A stretch of DNA of 64,000 nucleotides from Acetobacteraceae bacterium UBA6159 (GTDB taxonomy: Bacteria; Pseudomonadota; Alphaproteobacteria; Acetobacterales; Acetobacteraceae): positions 3,304-67,303 of the forward strand of contig DIUL01000004.1 of assembly GCA_002422345.1 (NCBI GenBank), in the 5' to 3' direction. A model generated the notes under the pieces. It worked only from the letters and a program-made list of their open reading frames with translations, had not been told where the DNA came from and searched no databases. Both the position numbers and the translations under genes were made by a program. Below, in pieces: positions 7,825-15,567 of this stretch. Numbering within the stretch: position 1 is the stretch's first letter; each line of letters begins with the position of its first letter.

Positions 7825-8447
7825 CAGCCGGCCCCCTTTGCCGCACCCGATTGGGCTTCCGCCAGGCGGGCCACGTAACGCGCCAGCATGTCGATCTCGA
7901 TATTCACCGCGTCGCCCGGTTGCAGCGTGGCGAAGCTGGTGACCGAGGCGGTGTGCGGGATGATGTTCACACCGAATGTATCACCACGCACCGCGTTGAC
8001 CGTCAACGATACGCCGTTGATCGCGATGCTTCCTTTTTCCGCTATGAAACGCGAAAGCTCGGCCGGCACCTGGAAGGTCCAGCGGATCGAGCCGTTTTCC
8101 GGCACCGCCGAAACCGTCCGCCCGACGCCATCCACATGACCGGACACGATATGTCCGCCCAGTTCGTCGCCCACCTTCAACGATCGCTCCAGGTTCACCT
8201 GCGACCCGACGGCCCAGGTTCCCATCGTGGTGCATGACAGGGTTTCCGCGGACACATCGACGGCGAACCAATCCGCCCCCAGCTCCACCGCCGTCAGGCA
8301 GCAGCCGGAGCACGAGATGGACGCGCCGAGGGCGATCGAGGCCGTGTCCTCCCACGGCGCATGGATGACAAGGCGCATGTCCTTTCCGGCACCGATCGGG
8401 TCGATCGAGCGGATGGTGCCAAGGGCGGTGACAATTCCGGTGAACAT
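7824..8447 (-). CDS. ribE: Riboflavin synthase (alpha subunit)
   Basis: 207 residues. It dismutates two 6,7-dimethyl-8-ribityllumazine molecules to riboflavin. The invariant start MFTGIV and two tandem lumazine-binding barrels are seen: the first around residues 1-97 with SCSGCCLTAVEL, the second around 98-195 with GHIVSGHVDGVG and SIAINGVSLTVN. The C-terminal helix MLARYVARL is the trimerisation element. The gene begins directly after the ribD stop (TGAATG) and shares a base with the ribB start, so the cluster is tightly coupled. Confidence 0.96.
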   Translation of the reverse strand: MFTGIVTALGTIRSIDPIGAGKDMRLVIHAPWEDTASIALGASISCSGCCLTAVELGADWFAVDVSAETLSCTTMGTWAVGSQVNLERSLKVGDELGGHIVSGHVDGVGRTVSAVPENGSIRWTFQVPAELSRFIAEKGSIAINGVSLTVNAVRGDTFGVNIIPHTASVTSFATLQPGDAVNIEIDMLARYVARLAEAQSGAAKGAG

Positions 8448-9551
8448 TCAGCCTCGCCTGGTGAATTCGCTGAGCAGGTCGTCGCCCAGCGGCGTGATAC
8501 GGGTTCGCACAAACCTCGGCATGATAGCCAGTTTTTCAACGCCGAACGCCTGCACGCCGGGCCAGCCGTCGCCGCCCATCACGGCGGGGGCGTGGAACCA
8601 GGCGATGCGGTCGACCAGATCGGCGCGCATCAGGGCCGCGGCGAGCTGCCCGCCGCCCTCGACCAGCACGCGCGTCAGGCCGGCTTTCCCCAGCGCCTGC
8701 ATCGCGGCGGCAATGTCGAGGCCGAGCGGACCGGGGGGAACGGGGAGGAGGGTGGCTCCGGCCTCGGTATAGGCACGCTGGCGGGCGCGGTCCGCGTCCT
8801 CCCGCATCAGGAACCAGCTTGGCGCCTCGCGGGCGGTGCGGAGCAGGCGTGCGGTCAACGGGGTGCGGAGGTGGCTGTCGGCGATCACCCGCACCACCGG
8901 GCTGGGCCGGAAACCGGGGATGCGGCAGGTCAGTTCGGGGTCATCGGCGACAGCCGTCCCCGCGCCGGCCATCACCGCGTCGTGCCGGCCCCGCAGCGCG
9001 TGCGCCATGCGGCGGGCCTGCGGGCCGGTGATCCACTGGCTTTCCCCGGCGCGCGTCGCGATCCGCCCGTCGAGCGTCGTCGCCAGCTTCAGGGTCACCA
9101 GCGGGCGGCCCAGCCTGATCCGGGTGATGAACCCCGCAAGCGTGTCGAGCGCCTCATGCTCCAGCACGCCGGTGTCCACCTTGATCCCCGCGGCGCGAAG
9201 CTGCGCGAGGCCCCGGCTGTCGACCCTCGGGTCCGGATCGGCTGTGCCGGTGACGACCCGGGCGATGCCGGCGGCGATCAGGGCGTCGGTGCAGGGGGGC
9301 GACTTGCCCCAGTGGCAGCAGGGTTCAAGCGTGACATAGGCGGTCGCACCCCTCGCCGCGTCCTCCGCCATCGCCAGCGCCTGAGGCTCCGCATGCGGTC
9401 TTCCCCCCGGCGCCGTCGTCGCTCGGCCAACGACCCTGGTGCCGTTCACGATGACGCACCCGACCGAGGGGTTGGGCCAGGTCACGCCCAGCCCCCGGCG
9501 CGCGAGGGCGAGCGCGGTCCGCATATGGTCGAGATCGGCGGCCATTGGCAT
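8448..9551 (-). CDS. ribD: Bifunctional pyrimidine deaminase / reductase
   Basis: 367 residues. The N-terminal zinc deaminase has HAE (His53, Glu55) and the Cys pair in VTLEPCCHWGKSPPC (Cys78, Cys87). The C-terminal NADPH-dependent reductase includes PLVTLKLATTLDGRIATRAG, WITGPQARR and VLVEGGGQLAAALMRADLVD. It carries out the two steps after GTP cyclohydrolase II in riboflavin synthesis. It is the promoter-proximal gene of ribD-ribE-ribB-ribH-nusB-DUF2237. ATG occurs at 9551 and again two codons on; either could be used. No FMN riboswitch is recognisable in the 416 nt upstream. Confidence 0.95.
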   Translation of the reverse strand: MPMAADLDHMRTALALARRGLGVTWPNPSVGCVIVNGTRVVGRATTAPGGRPHAEPQALAMAEDAARGATAYVTLEPCCHWGKSPPCTDALIAAGIARVVTGTADPDPRVDSRGLAQLRAAGIKVDTGVLEHEALDTLAGFITRIRLGRPLVTLKLATTLDGRIATRAGESQWITGPQARRMAHALRGRHDAVMAGAGTAVADDPELTCRIPGFRPSPVVRVIADSHLRTPLTARLLRTAREAPSWFLMREDADRARQRAYTEAGATLLPVPPGPLGLDIAAAMQALGKAGLTRVLVEGGGQLAAALMRADLVDRIAWFHAPAVMGGDGWPGVQAFGVEKLAIMPRFVRTRITPLGDDLLSEFTRRG

Positions 9552-9967
9552 GGCTGTCAGAGGCGGTTCGGTTGGGGGTTGGGCACCGGGGTGATCCGTT
9601 GGAGGGGACTGGAGTCCCCATCAATGCCAGAGGTGGCGAAAGCATCAAGGGGCAGGAGGGTGGTTTGTGGTGGTTTCGGGGGTTTCGTTGGGGAGAGGCG
9701 GCTGCCGCACGGGAAAGGAGCGTGGGTGAGGCGGGAGGGGCGGGGGGTATGAGGTGTGATGTAGAGATGTGAGATGGGGCCGGGTTGGGGTACGACGCCT
9801 CTCTCTCCGTCATGGCCCCTCTCTCCGTCATGGCCGGGCTTGACCCGGCCACCCGCTCGACGGCGGTGATGCAGACGGGCGGTGCCTCAAAAAGGGGTTG
9901 AACACGGAGGACACGGAGGACGACGGAGCACCACCGAGGGCTGTGGATCGGCGGGCGGTGCGCGGGA
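9552..9967. repeat. Gene-free 416-bp gap with palindromic and direct repeats
   Basis: No convincing gene. It holds a 16-nt palindrome (GGGGACTGGAGTCCCC, 9604-9619), two direct copies of CTCTCTCCGTCATGGCC about 20 nt apart (9799-9835), the second running into a GC stem (GGCCGGGCTTGACCCGGCC, 9832-9850), and short iterations of CACGGAGGA (9903-9928). The GGCCGGGCTTGACCCGGCC stem is a form I know as a dispersed extragenic element in alphaproteobacterial genomes. The ribD promoter must lie here but I see no clear consensus boxes. Confidence 0.6.
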
Positions 9968-12900
9968 TCAATGCCCTGGCGGAGGTTCGAACCCGTCCTG
10001 TAGGAAGGCGTCGAAATCCCCGTGTCGGATCGTGTCCTGGAACAAGTGCAGGATATTCGGCAGTTCGATCGTGAACCGTGCGATGAAACGGTATTCCTCG
10101 ACGTCCGCGTCCCCCATCAGCTCTTCATCATAAAGCGGTTTCCGCCGATCCCGTTCTGAGCGCCAATGCCGCACATAGTTGGCGCGCGAATGAACCGAGC
10201 TAATGTCCGCGTCGACCACATGCACCAGCACCTTTTGCATGAATTTCTCGGAATCCGACTGGCATTGAAGCCACGTCTCGTAAAGCTCCATCATGCAATA
10301 AGCAGATTGCAGATACTTCTTGCTGAGAAAAACGAAGACCCGATCCGCGCGCGAGATCTGGCGCGTGAACTCCCGTATCCGATCCCCCGGCTTCATGTCC
10401 TTCTTGTCGCGCAGGATCGTCAGGCCCTTGTCCTCCGCCTCCTGACACAGTCGGTCGACCTTGTCCTCCCGCTCCGGCCCACCCGGCTCCTTGTCGTTCC
10501 AGGCATAGGACACCGCATACAACCGCCCATCCGTCGGCGCCCGGTCCGGCGTGATCGGCGGTTCCGGCCGAGCGTCCGGGTCCGCTTCGATCGGCGGCAG
10601 GCCAATCGGCGGGGCCTTCATCCGCCCGCTCGGCCGATCCGGGCGAGGGGCCGTCTGACCATTCACCGTGGGCTTCAACCCCAGCCGCTCGTTCTCCTTC
10701 TCGATCAACGCCAGCAGCCGGTCCCGCAGCGCCTCGGCCTGGCCGCCCTTGGTCTGGATGGTGACGGAGCCCTTCCACGCCCCCTCCGCCATCGTCTGTT
10801 CCACCAGCGCTCGGCTGTGGGTCGTGGAGTCATACAGGCAGACGCCGCCTCGGAAGTAATCGGCCTTGGCGCCCGCGAGGCCGCCCAGATGCGCGATCAC
10901 CCCGCGCATCAGCCCCTCATGCAGGAAGTCATAATCCAGCGTCAGGATCTGGTGCGCCGGCCCCTCGCCCCAGGTGCGGTCGATGTCGTCCTGAACATCG
11001 GCGCGCGGTGGCAGCAGGTCGGGCGCGATGTAGATCGTGTTGTCGTCGTACTCGGAACCGTACTCCGGACCCCGGTAGACGAAGCAGATGCCGCAGGACC
11101 GCATCATGCTCAGGAACAGCCGCTGTTCCCCGACCGAGTATTCCCCCCACACCAGCCCGGCGAGGCGCGCCCGGTCGAACTGCCCGCCATCGGCCAGCAG
11201 TTTCGTATAGGCGGCGCCTCGTTCAAACACCGCATAGATCGCGTTCAGCGCCCAGGTGTGGTCCAGAACGATCCGGTCGTTGAACAGACCTTCCTGGTAG
11301 AACAGCGTCCCGAGACTGTGCAGATACTCCAGCAGATGCGCCGGGGACGACACGCCGCCGGCCTCCTGGCACCATTGCTCGAACAGGTCCTTGTCGATCA
11401 GCCGGTAATCCTCGGGCATCGAGCCATCCGGCAGCCGCAACCCCTCGATCCGCTTCCGCACCGCCGCTCGGCCGCGACCGATGGAGGCGATGCCGCGTTG
11501 CCGGTCCAAGGCCGCCACGGCATTCCCCAAAGCGGCGGTCAGCATTCCCAGCCCGGGAGGACCGGCCGCGCTGGAGTCGACCAAGGGCGGTTGCCCCAAT
11601 GCCTCCATCGCGTCCGGGGTCACCGGCGGCGCGTGCCATCGTGGAAGATCGGCCTTGGTGCGCGCGATCACGACCGGGCTGGTCCGGTCGCGCAGATGGC
11701 GGACGTAGTCCAGCCAATAGGGCAAAGGGTGGTTGCGGAAGACCAGGCCGTGCTGGTCGGGTTCTGACTGCGGCTTTTCCGTCTCCGGGCACCAGGTGAT
11801 CAGGAACAAGGCGCGGGAGCGGACGAACAGCGCATGCGTACCGTGATAGATGTCTTGCCCACCGAAATCCCAGATGTTGAGCCGGGTTTCGGGTTCCTCG
11901 CCTTGTGGGGGCAGGGTGGCGGTGGTGACGCGGATGCCGTGGGTGGAGTCCCACTTCGGGTCAAAGGCGTCGCCCTTCAGCCGCCGAGCCAACTGGGTCT
12001 TGCCGCTGCGGCCGTTGCCGAGGATGAGGAGTTTGACGTCCCGGATGGGTTCGGGGTCCTCGCCGAGGTCTTGGAGGTGGGCGCGGAGGCGGTCGAGGCA
12101 GTGGCCGCCCAGGACTTCGTCGGGGATGTCGGGGATGCGTGCGCGGGAGAGGTGGAGGATGTTCAGGGACGGCTTCATCCAGATTGCCACCGGCACGTCG
12201 TAGAGACTATTGCCGCTGCAATCGAGGTATTGGAGAGCGTGCAAAGCGGCGATGGGCGCGAGGTCGCTCACCTGTGTGTTGCGGCAATTGAGGCCTTGGA
12301 GAGCGTGCAAAGCGGCGATGGGCGCGAGGTCGCTCACCTGTGTGTTGCGGCAATTGAGGTTTTGGAGAGCGTGCAAAGCGGCGATGTGCGCGAGGTCGCT
12401 GACCTGTGTGCTGCTGCAATCGAGGTTTTGGAGAGCGTGCAAAGCGGCGATGGGCGCGAGGTCAGTCACGTTTGTGGAGCTGCAATTGAGGTATTGGAGA
12501 GCGTGCAAAGCGGCGATGGGCGCGAGGTCGCTCACCTGTGTGCCGCTGCAATTGAGGTTTTGGAGAGCGTGCAAAGTGGCGATGGGCGCGAGGTCGCTCA
12601 CCTGTGTGTTGGTACAATTGAGGTTTTGGAGAGCGTGCAAAGTGGCGATGGGCGCGAGGTCGCTCACCTTTGTGTGGCTGCAATAGAGGATTTGGAGAGC
12701 GTGCAAGGCTGCGATGGGCGCGAGGTCGCTCACCTGTGTTTTGTGGCAATAGAGGATTTGGAGAGCGTGTAAAGCGGCGATGGGCGCGAGGTCGCTCACC
12801 TGTGTGTAGCTGCAATCGAGGGTTTGGAGAGTTTGCAAAGCGGCGATGGGCGCGAGGTCGCTCACTTGTGTGAGGCGGCAGGATAACCGCGTCAGGACAC

Positions 12901-13222
12901 GCAGCGGTATCACCACGGACAGGTCGTTACAGCCCGTGTTATCGATTGCGAGGTCGGTCAGGTCTGGCAGGTCCTTCAGCCGCTCCAGACAGAACGCAAT
13001 GCTATTCGGCCGTTTAGGCCGACTCCAGTCGTCGTCCCACCCGTCCGCCGACAACGTCCGTGATATGCCCAAATTCAACCGCTGCAGCCCGGTCAGCCGA
13101 AACAGTCCCTCCGGCAGCCGGGTCAGCCCCAGGTTGCCCAAGTCCAGCCAGTCCTGCCCGGTGCGGGCCGCCTCGGCGACCCGTTCCTCGGCGATCCTTT
13201 CTCCATCGAACCCGTCGCTCAT
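9968..13222 (-). CDS. LRR-Roc-COR-TIR protein (ROCO family with C-terminal TIR domain)
   Basis: 1084 residues from ATG 13222. About 106-348: eleven 22-residue leucine-rich repeats of pattern ALHALQNLNCSGTQVSDLAP. About 395-600: a Roc GTPase with P-loop GNGRSGKTQ, DFGGQDIYHGTH (G3) and ARTKADL (G4). About 640-880: a COR dimerisation domain. About 900-1084: a TIR domain opening RLYAVSYAWND, with a BB-loop RDKKDMKPGDRIREF and SAYCMMELYE, whose Glu979 aligns with the catalytic Glu of NAD-hydrolysing TIRs. No signal peptide or membrane span, so cytoplasmic. By family, Roc-COR is a GTP-switched dimerisation module; a ligand sensed by the LRRs could gate TIR activity. Defence or signalling is inference. 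An in-frame GTG at 13333 would add 37 poorly conserved residues. It stands alone, not in an operon. Confidence 0.9.
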   Translation of the reverse strand: MSDGFDGERIAEERVAEAARTGQDWLDLGNLGLTRLPEGLFRLTGLQRLNLGISRTLSADGWDDDWSRPKRPNSIAFCLERLKDLPDLTDLAIDNTGCNDLSVVIPLRVLTRLSCRLTQVSDLAPIAALQTLQTLDCSYTQVSDLAPIAALHALQILYCHKTQVSDLAPIAALHALQILYCSHTKVSDLAPIATLHALQNLNCTNTQVSDLAPIATLHALQNLNCSGTQVSDLAPIAALHALQYLNCSSTNVTDLAPIAALHALQNLDCSSTQVSDLAHIAALHALQNLNCRNTQVSDLAPIAALHALQGLNCRNTQVSDLAPIAALHALQYLDCSGNSLYDVPVAIWMKPSLNILHLSRARIPDIPDEVLGGHCLDRLRAHLQDLGEDPEPIRDVKLLILGNGRSGKTQLARRLKGDAFDPKWDSTHGIRVTTATLPPQGEEPETRLNIWDFGGQDIYHGTHALFVRSRALFLITWCPETEKPQSEPDQHGLVFRNHPLPYWLDYVRHLRDRTSPVVIARTKADLPRWHAPPVTPDAMEALGQPPLVDSSAAGPPGLGMLTAALGNAVAALDRQRGIASIGRGRAAVRKRIEGLRLPDGSMPEDYRLIDKDLFEQWCQEAGGVSSPAHLLEYLHSLGTLFYQEGLFNDRIVLDHTWALNAIYAVFERGAAYTKLLADGGQFDRARLAGLVWGEYSVGEQRLFLSMMRSCGICFVYRGPEYGSEYDDNTIYIAPDLLPPRADVQDDIDRTWGEGPAHQILTLDYDFLHEGLMRGVIAHLGGLAGAKADYFRGGVCLYDSTTHSRALVEQTMAEGAWKGSVTIQTKGGQAEALRDRLLALIEKENERLGLKPTVNGQTAPRPDRPSGRMKAPPIGLPPIEADPDARPEPPITPDRAPTDGRLYAVSYAWNDKEPGGPEREDKVDRLCQEAEDKGLTILRDKKDMKPGDRIREFTRQISRADRVFVFLSKKYLQSAYCMMELYETWLQCQSDSEKFMQKVLVHVVDADISSVHSRANYVRHWRSERDRRKPLYDEELMGDADVEEYRFIARFTIELPNILHLFQDTIRHGDFDAFLQDGFEPPPGH
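12181..12907 (-). repeat. Tandem 66-bp DNA repeats encoding the LRR array
   Basis: About eleven copies of a 66-bp unit (22 codons), inside the ROCO gene. The centre copies are nearly identical at DNA level; for example GCAAAGCGGCGATGGGCGCG recurs at 12241 and 12307. Differences concentrate in codons for the variable LRR positions (residues around NLNCSGT). The pattern points to recent duplication or unequal recombination within the array. Because the unit is a multiple of three, copy-number change keeps the frame. Confidence 0.93.
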
Positions 13223-13587
13223 GCCGGCAGTCTGGCACGCCCCCGCGACCCCGGGTAGCCCGAGGCACGCCCTCGGCCTCGCCCCCTTGCGCAAGTATTC
13301 CGCGTCGAACCTTGTTTCCCGCCTTGCCCCCACCCATACGAGACGCGTGCCTCAGGCGCGCTGCTCCTCCCTGTCTCGTCGGTTGGATTTTTTCGTGGGA
13401 TGCGACCCCATGCCCGGTGAGAAACGACCCGGTTTGCCAGGGGGAAGGGTGGGGTCATGGCGCCGGCTGGGGGGTGCTACCCCTCACCCCAACCTTGGTC
13501 CGCTTCGCGGCCCAAGCCCGCAAGGGGAGAGGGGGCAGGCCGAAATTTCCACACGGTCCTACCCCATGTCCGGTGAGAAAACCGCCC
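13223..13587. repeat. 365-bp gap with direct repeats and a large imperfect hairpin
   Basis: Two 20-bp direct repeats (ACCCCATGCCCGGTGAGAAA at 13405-13424 and a one-mismatch copy at 13561-13580) bracket about 136 bp. Inside is an imperfect stem: CCCCTCACCCC near 13490 against GGGGAGAGGGG near 13523, with a CGCTTCGCGGC-type inner loop. It resembles dispersed CTCACCCC/GGGGAGAGG elements seen in many proteobacteria. The ROCO promoter should lie at the low end of this gap, but no clear boxes are visible. No gene supported. Confidence 0.6.
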
Positions 13588-14379
13588 CTACTGACCCAGC
13601 GCGTGCAGGAAGTAATGCACCGCCTGCGCCATGATCCCCGGCGTCTGCATCGACGCGAAGTGCCCCGAGTTCAGCTCCAGGAACTGCGCCCCCGGGATCT
13701 GCGCGGCCATCGGCGCGATCACCGCCGGCGCGCGCAGGCTGTCATGCCGGCCGGCGGTCACCAGAGTCGGGCACTTCACCTGGGACAGCTCGTTCGTGAT
13801 CTCCTGCTCCGCCAGCATGCGGTTGATGGCCGCGAAACTCTCGGGGTCGTTCGCCAGCCAGCGGGCGCGGAACTGGCGGAACATCTCCGGATCATGCCGC
13901 ACGACCGGAGGATACGACGCGGCCAGGCTCGTCTCCACCACGCCGCGCATGCCCCCGGCCTCCACCGCCGCCGCGCGGTCCAGAGTCGCCTGCCGGCGAT
14001 CCCCGCCCACGCCCGTCGCCGGCCCGTGCAGCACCAAAGCCGCCACGCGATCGGGGTTCTTCACGGCGTAATGCATCGCGATCGCGGCGCCCACGGCGAT
14101 CCCGGCGATCGAGACCTTGCCCGTGATCCCCGCCGCATCCAGCAGCGCGCCCAGATCGCCCGCCATCTGGTCCCAGGTCACCTTGCCCTTGATCTTCTCC
14201 GACTGGCCGGCCCCGCGGGTGTCATAGCGCAGCACCTTGCGGGAGTTGTTGAAGGCCGGGACGCAGGCATCCCAGCTTTCCAGCGTGCCGCCCATTTCAT
14301 GGACCAGCACAAGCGTGGTGTCCCCCGCGCCGGTCAGCTCATAGCGGAGGCTGGTGCCGTTGACTTCAACCCAGTTCAT
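13588..14379 (-). CDS. Alpha/beta hydrolase-fold protein lacking the nucleophile serine
   Basis: 263 residues from ATG 14379 (MNWVEVNGTSLRYELTG), close to the 3-oxoadipate enol-lactonase-like subgroup. The oxyanion segment LVLVHEMGGTLESWD, the late Asp (TAGRHDSLRAP) and the His (LNSGHFASMQTP) are in place. The nucleophile elbow, normally G-x-S-x-G, reads G93-I-A95-V-G97, so the catalytic Ser is Ala. The DNA at about 14085-14115 is unambiguous. It may be a non-hydrolytic member (binding protein, or a cofactor-free reaction) or may use another residue. The longer in-frame extension upstream is not conserved. It is divergent from the GST gene, 70 bp away. Confidence 0.85.
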   Translation of the reverse strand: MNWVEVNGTSLRYELTGAGDTTLVLVHEMGGTLESWDACVPAFNNSRKVLRYDTRGAGQSEKIKGKVTWDQMAGDLGALLDAAGITGKVSIAGIAVGAAIAMHYAVKNPDRVAALVLHGPATGVGGDRRQATLDRAAAVEAGGMRGVVETSLAASYPPVVRHDPEMFRQFRARWLANDPESFAAINRMLAEQEITNELSQVKCPTLVTAGRHDSLRAPAVIAPMAAQIPGAQFLELNSGHFASMQTPGIMAQAVHYFLHALGQ

Positions 14380-14449
14380 GGCAAACGTTCCCTCGAATTT
14401 CCCTGGCGCCAGACTAATCCGCGCCGCCGCCCCCTGGAAGGCCCCCGAC

Positions 14450-15076
14450 ATGCCCGGACAGATGATCCTGCACTGGTCCCCGCGCTCCCCCTATGTCCGC
14501 AAGGTCATGATCGCGCTGCATGAGACGGGGTTGCAGGACCGGGTGAAGACCGTCCGCACCGTGGCCGGCGGGACGACGCCGCATCTGGAGCTGATGAAGG
14601 TGAACCCGGTCGGCAAGATCCCGACGCTGGAGCTGGAAGACGGGACGGCGGTCTACGACTCGCCCGTGATCCTCGAATACCTGGACTCGCTGCACAGCGG
14701 CCACAAGCTCTACCCGACCGCCTGGCCCGAGCGGCTGACCGCGCTGCGCTGGCACGCGCTGGGGCAGGGGATGCTGGACAACGCCCTGCCGCTGCTCGGC
14801 GAAGGGTTCCGCCCGCCGGAACGGCAGAGCGAGCCGCACAAGGCCCTCTGGCGCGCCAAGCTCGCCGCCTGCGTGGATGCGCTGGAGCAGGAGGCCGACA
14901 CCCTGGCCGCGACCCCGTTCAATGTCGGCCACATCGCGATCGGCGTGGCGCTGGGTTATCTGGATTTCCGCTTCGACGTGCTGGGCTGGCGGAACGGCCA
15001 TCCGAAGCTGACGGCGTGGCACGCGACGTTCAACGCTCGTCCGTCAGTCGCGGCGAACATGCCGGCGGACGGCTAG
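14450..15076 (+). CDS. Glutathione S-transferase family protein
   Basis: 208 residues. The N-terminal thioredoxin-like domain begins ILHWSPRSPYVRKVMIALHE, with a Ser/Pro-rich active-site loop in place of Tyr. The conserved NPVGKIPTLELEDG and VYDSPVILEYLD bind glutathione. A helical C-terminal domain with NVGHIAIGVALGYLDFR follows. ATG 14450 is chosen because GGAAGG stands 8 nt upstream; an ATG 12 nt later (14462) is also close to the fold start. The 3' end overlaps the convergent YceD-like gene by 4 nt. The substrate is unknown. Confidence 0.9.
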   Translation: MPGQMILHWSPRSPYVRKVMIALHETGLQDRVKTVRTVAGGTTPHLELMKVNPVGKIPTLELEDGTAVYDSPVILEYLDSLHSGHKLYPTAWPERLTALRWHALGQGMLDNALPLLGEGFRPPERQSEPHKALWRAKLAACVDALEQEADTLAATPFNVGHIAIGVALGYLDFRFDVLGWRNGHPKLTAWHATFNARPSVAANMPADG

Positions 15077-15567
15077 GTCTTTTTCTTCAGCTTCGCGAGC
15101 GCCGCGAACGGGCCACTGTCCTCTGCCCCAAGCTCGCTCGGCAGTTCCGCCCCGGGCTTGCGGGGGTAGGGGTCCAGGGCAAGGCCGAGCTGTTCGGCGA
15201 CGGCCTCGCCGATGTCGATGAGGCGGCCTTCGTAGGGGATTTCGTCGATGCTCTCGGGGTCGTCGTCGTCGGTTTCCTGGCCCGAGGGGACGAAGCGGAT
15301 CTTGAACCGCTCCTCCACCGTCGCCTCGAATTCATCGAGGGAGACGACGCAGGTCTGGACCACGATGGCGGTCAGGTGGCCGAACGCCATGACCGAGGCA
15401 TCGTCGGCGGCCACGAGGTGAAACCGGCAGGTCACCGCGCGGATGCCTGGCAGGAGCATCCGGTCGGCGAGCGCCTGGCACTCGGCCGCCGTGGCCTCGA
15501 TCACCAGGTCGGTGCCGTGCGGGGTGATGCGTTCCGGGGTGATCGGGCGGTGCAGTTCGGGGTTCAT
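15073..15567 (-). CDS. YceD/DUF177 family protein
   Basis: 164 residues. The family (YceD, DUF177) affects 23S rRNA accumulation and is normally linked to rpmF and plsX. Features are an N-terminal ELHRPITPERI, a beta-rich centre, VVQTCVVSLDEFEATVEERF with the conserved Cys, an acidic run TDDDDPESIDEIPYEGRLID and a DPYPRKPGAELP tail. It overlaps the upstream chaperone gene by 4 nt (15564-15567). Here no rpmF or plsX follows; the next gene is the convergent GST, so the usual fatty-acid cluster has been broken. Confidence 0.86.
   Translation of the reverse strand: MNPELHRPITPERITPHGTDLVIEATAAECQALADRMLLPGIRAVTCRFHLVAADDASVMAFGHLTAIVVQTCVVSLDEFEATVEERFKIRFVPSGQETDDDDPESIDEIPYEGRLIDIGEAVAEQLGLALDPYPRKPGAELPSELGAEDSGPFAALAKLKKKT

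Noticed and set aside
8361..9752. Plus-strand open frame of 463 codons over ribD
   Set aside because: Antisense to a clear ribD; composition is that of a codon shadow.
9552..9967. FMN riboswitch before ribD
   Set aside because: No conserved riboswitch core is visible; the repeats there are extragenic palindromes.
12181..12907. CRISPR array or zinc-finger-like repeats on the other frames
   Set aside because: The 66-bp period has no spacers; the repeated GERPRAHRRF-type peptide is only another frame of the LRR codons.
13223..13333. GTG at 13333 as the ROCO start
   Set aside because: It adds 37 residues with no LRR or other recognised sequence; the ATG at 13222 starts just before the first helical part.
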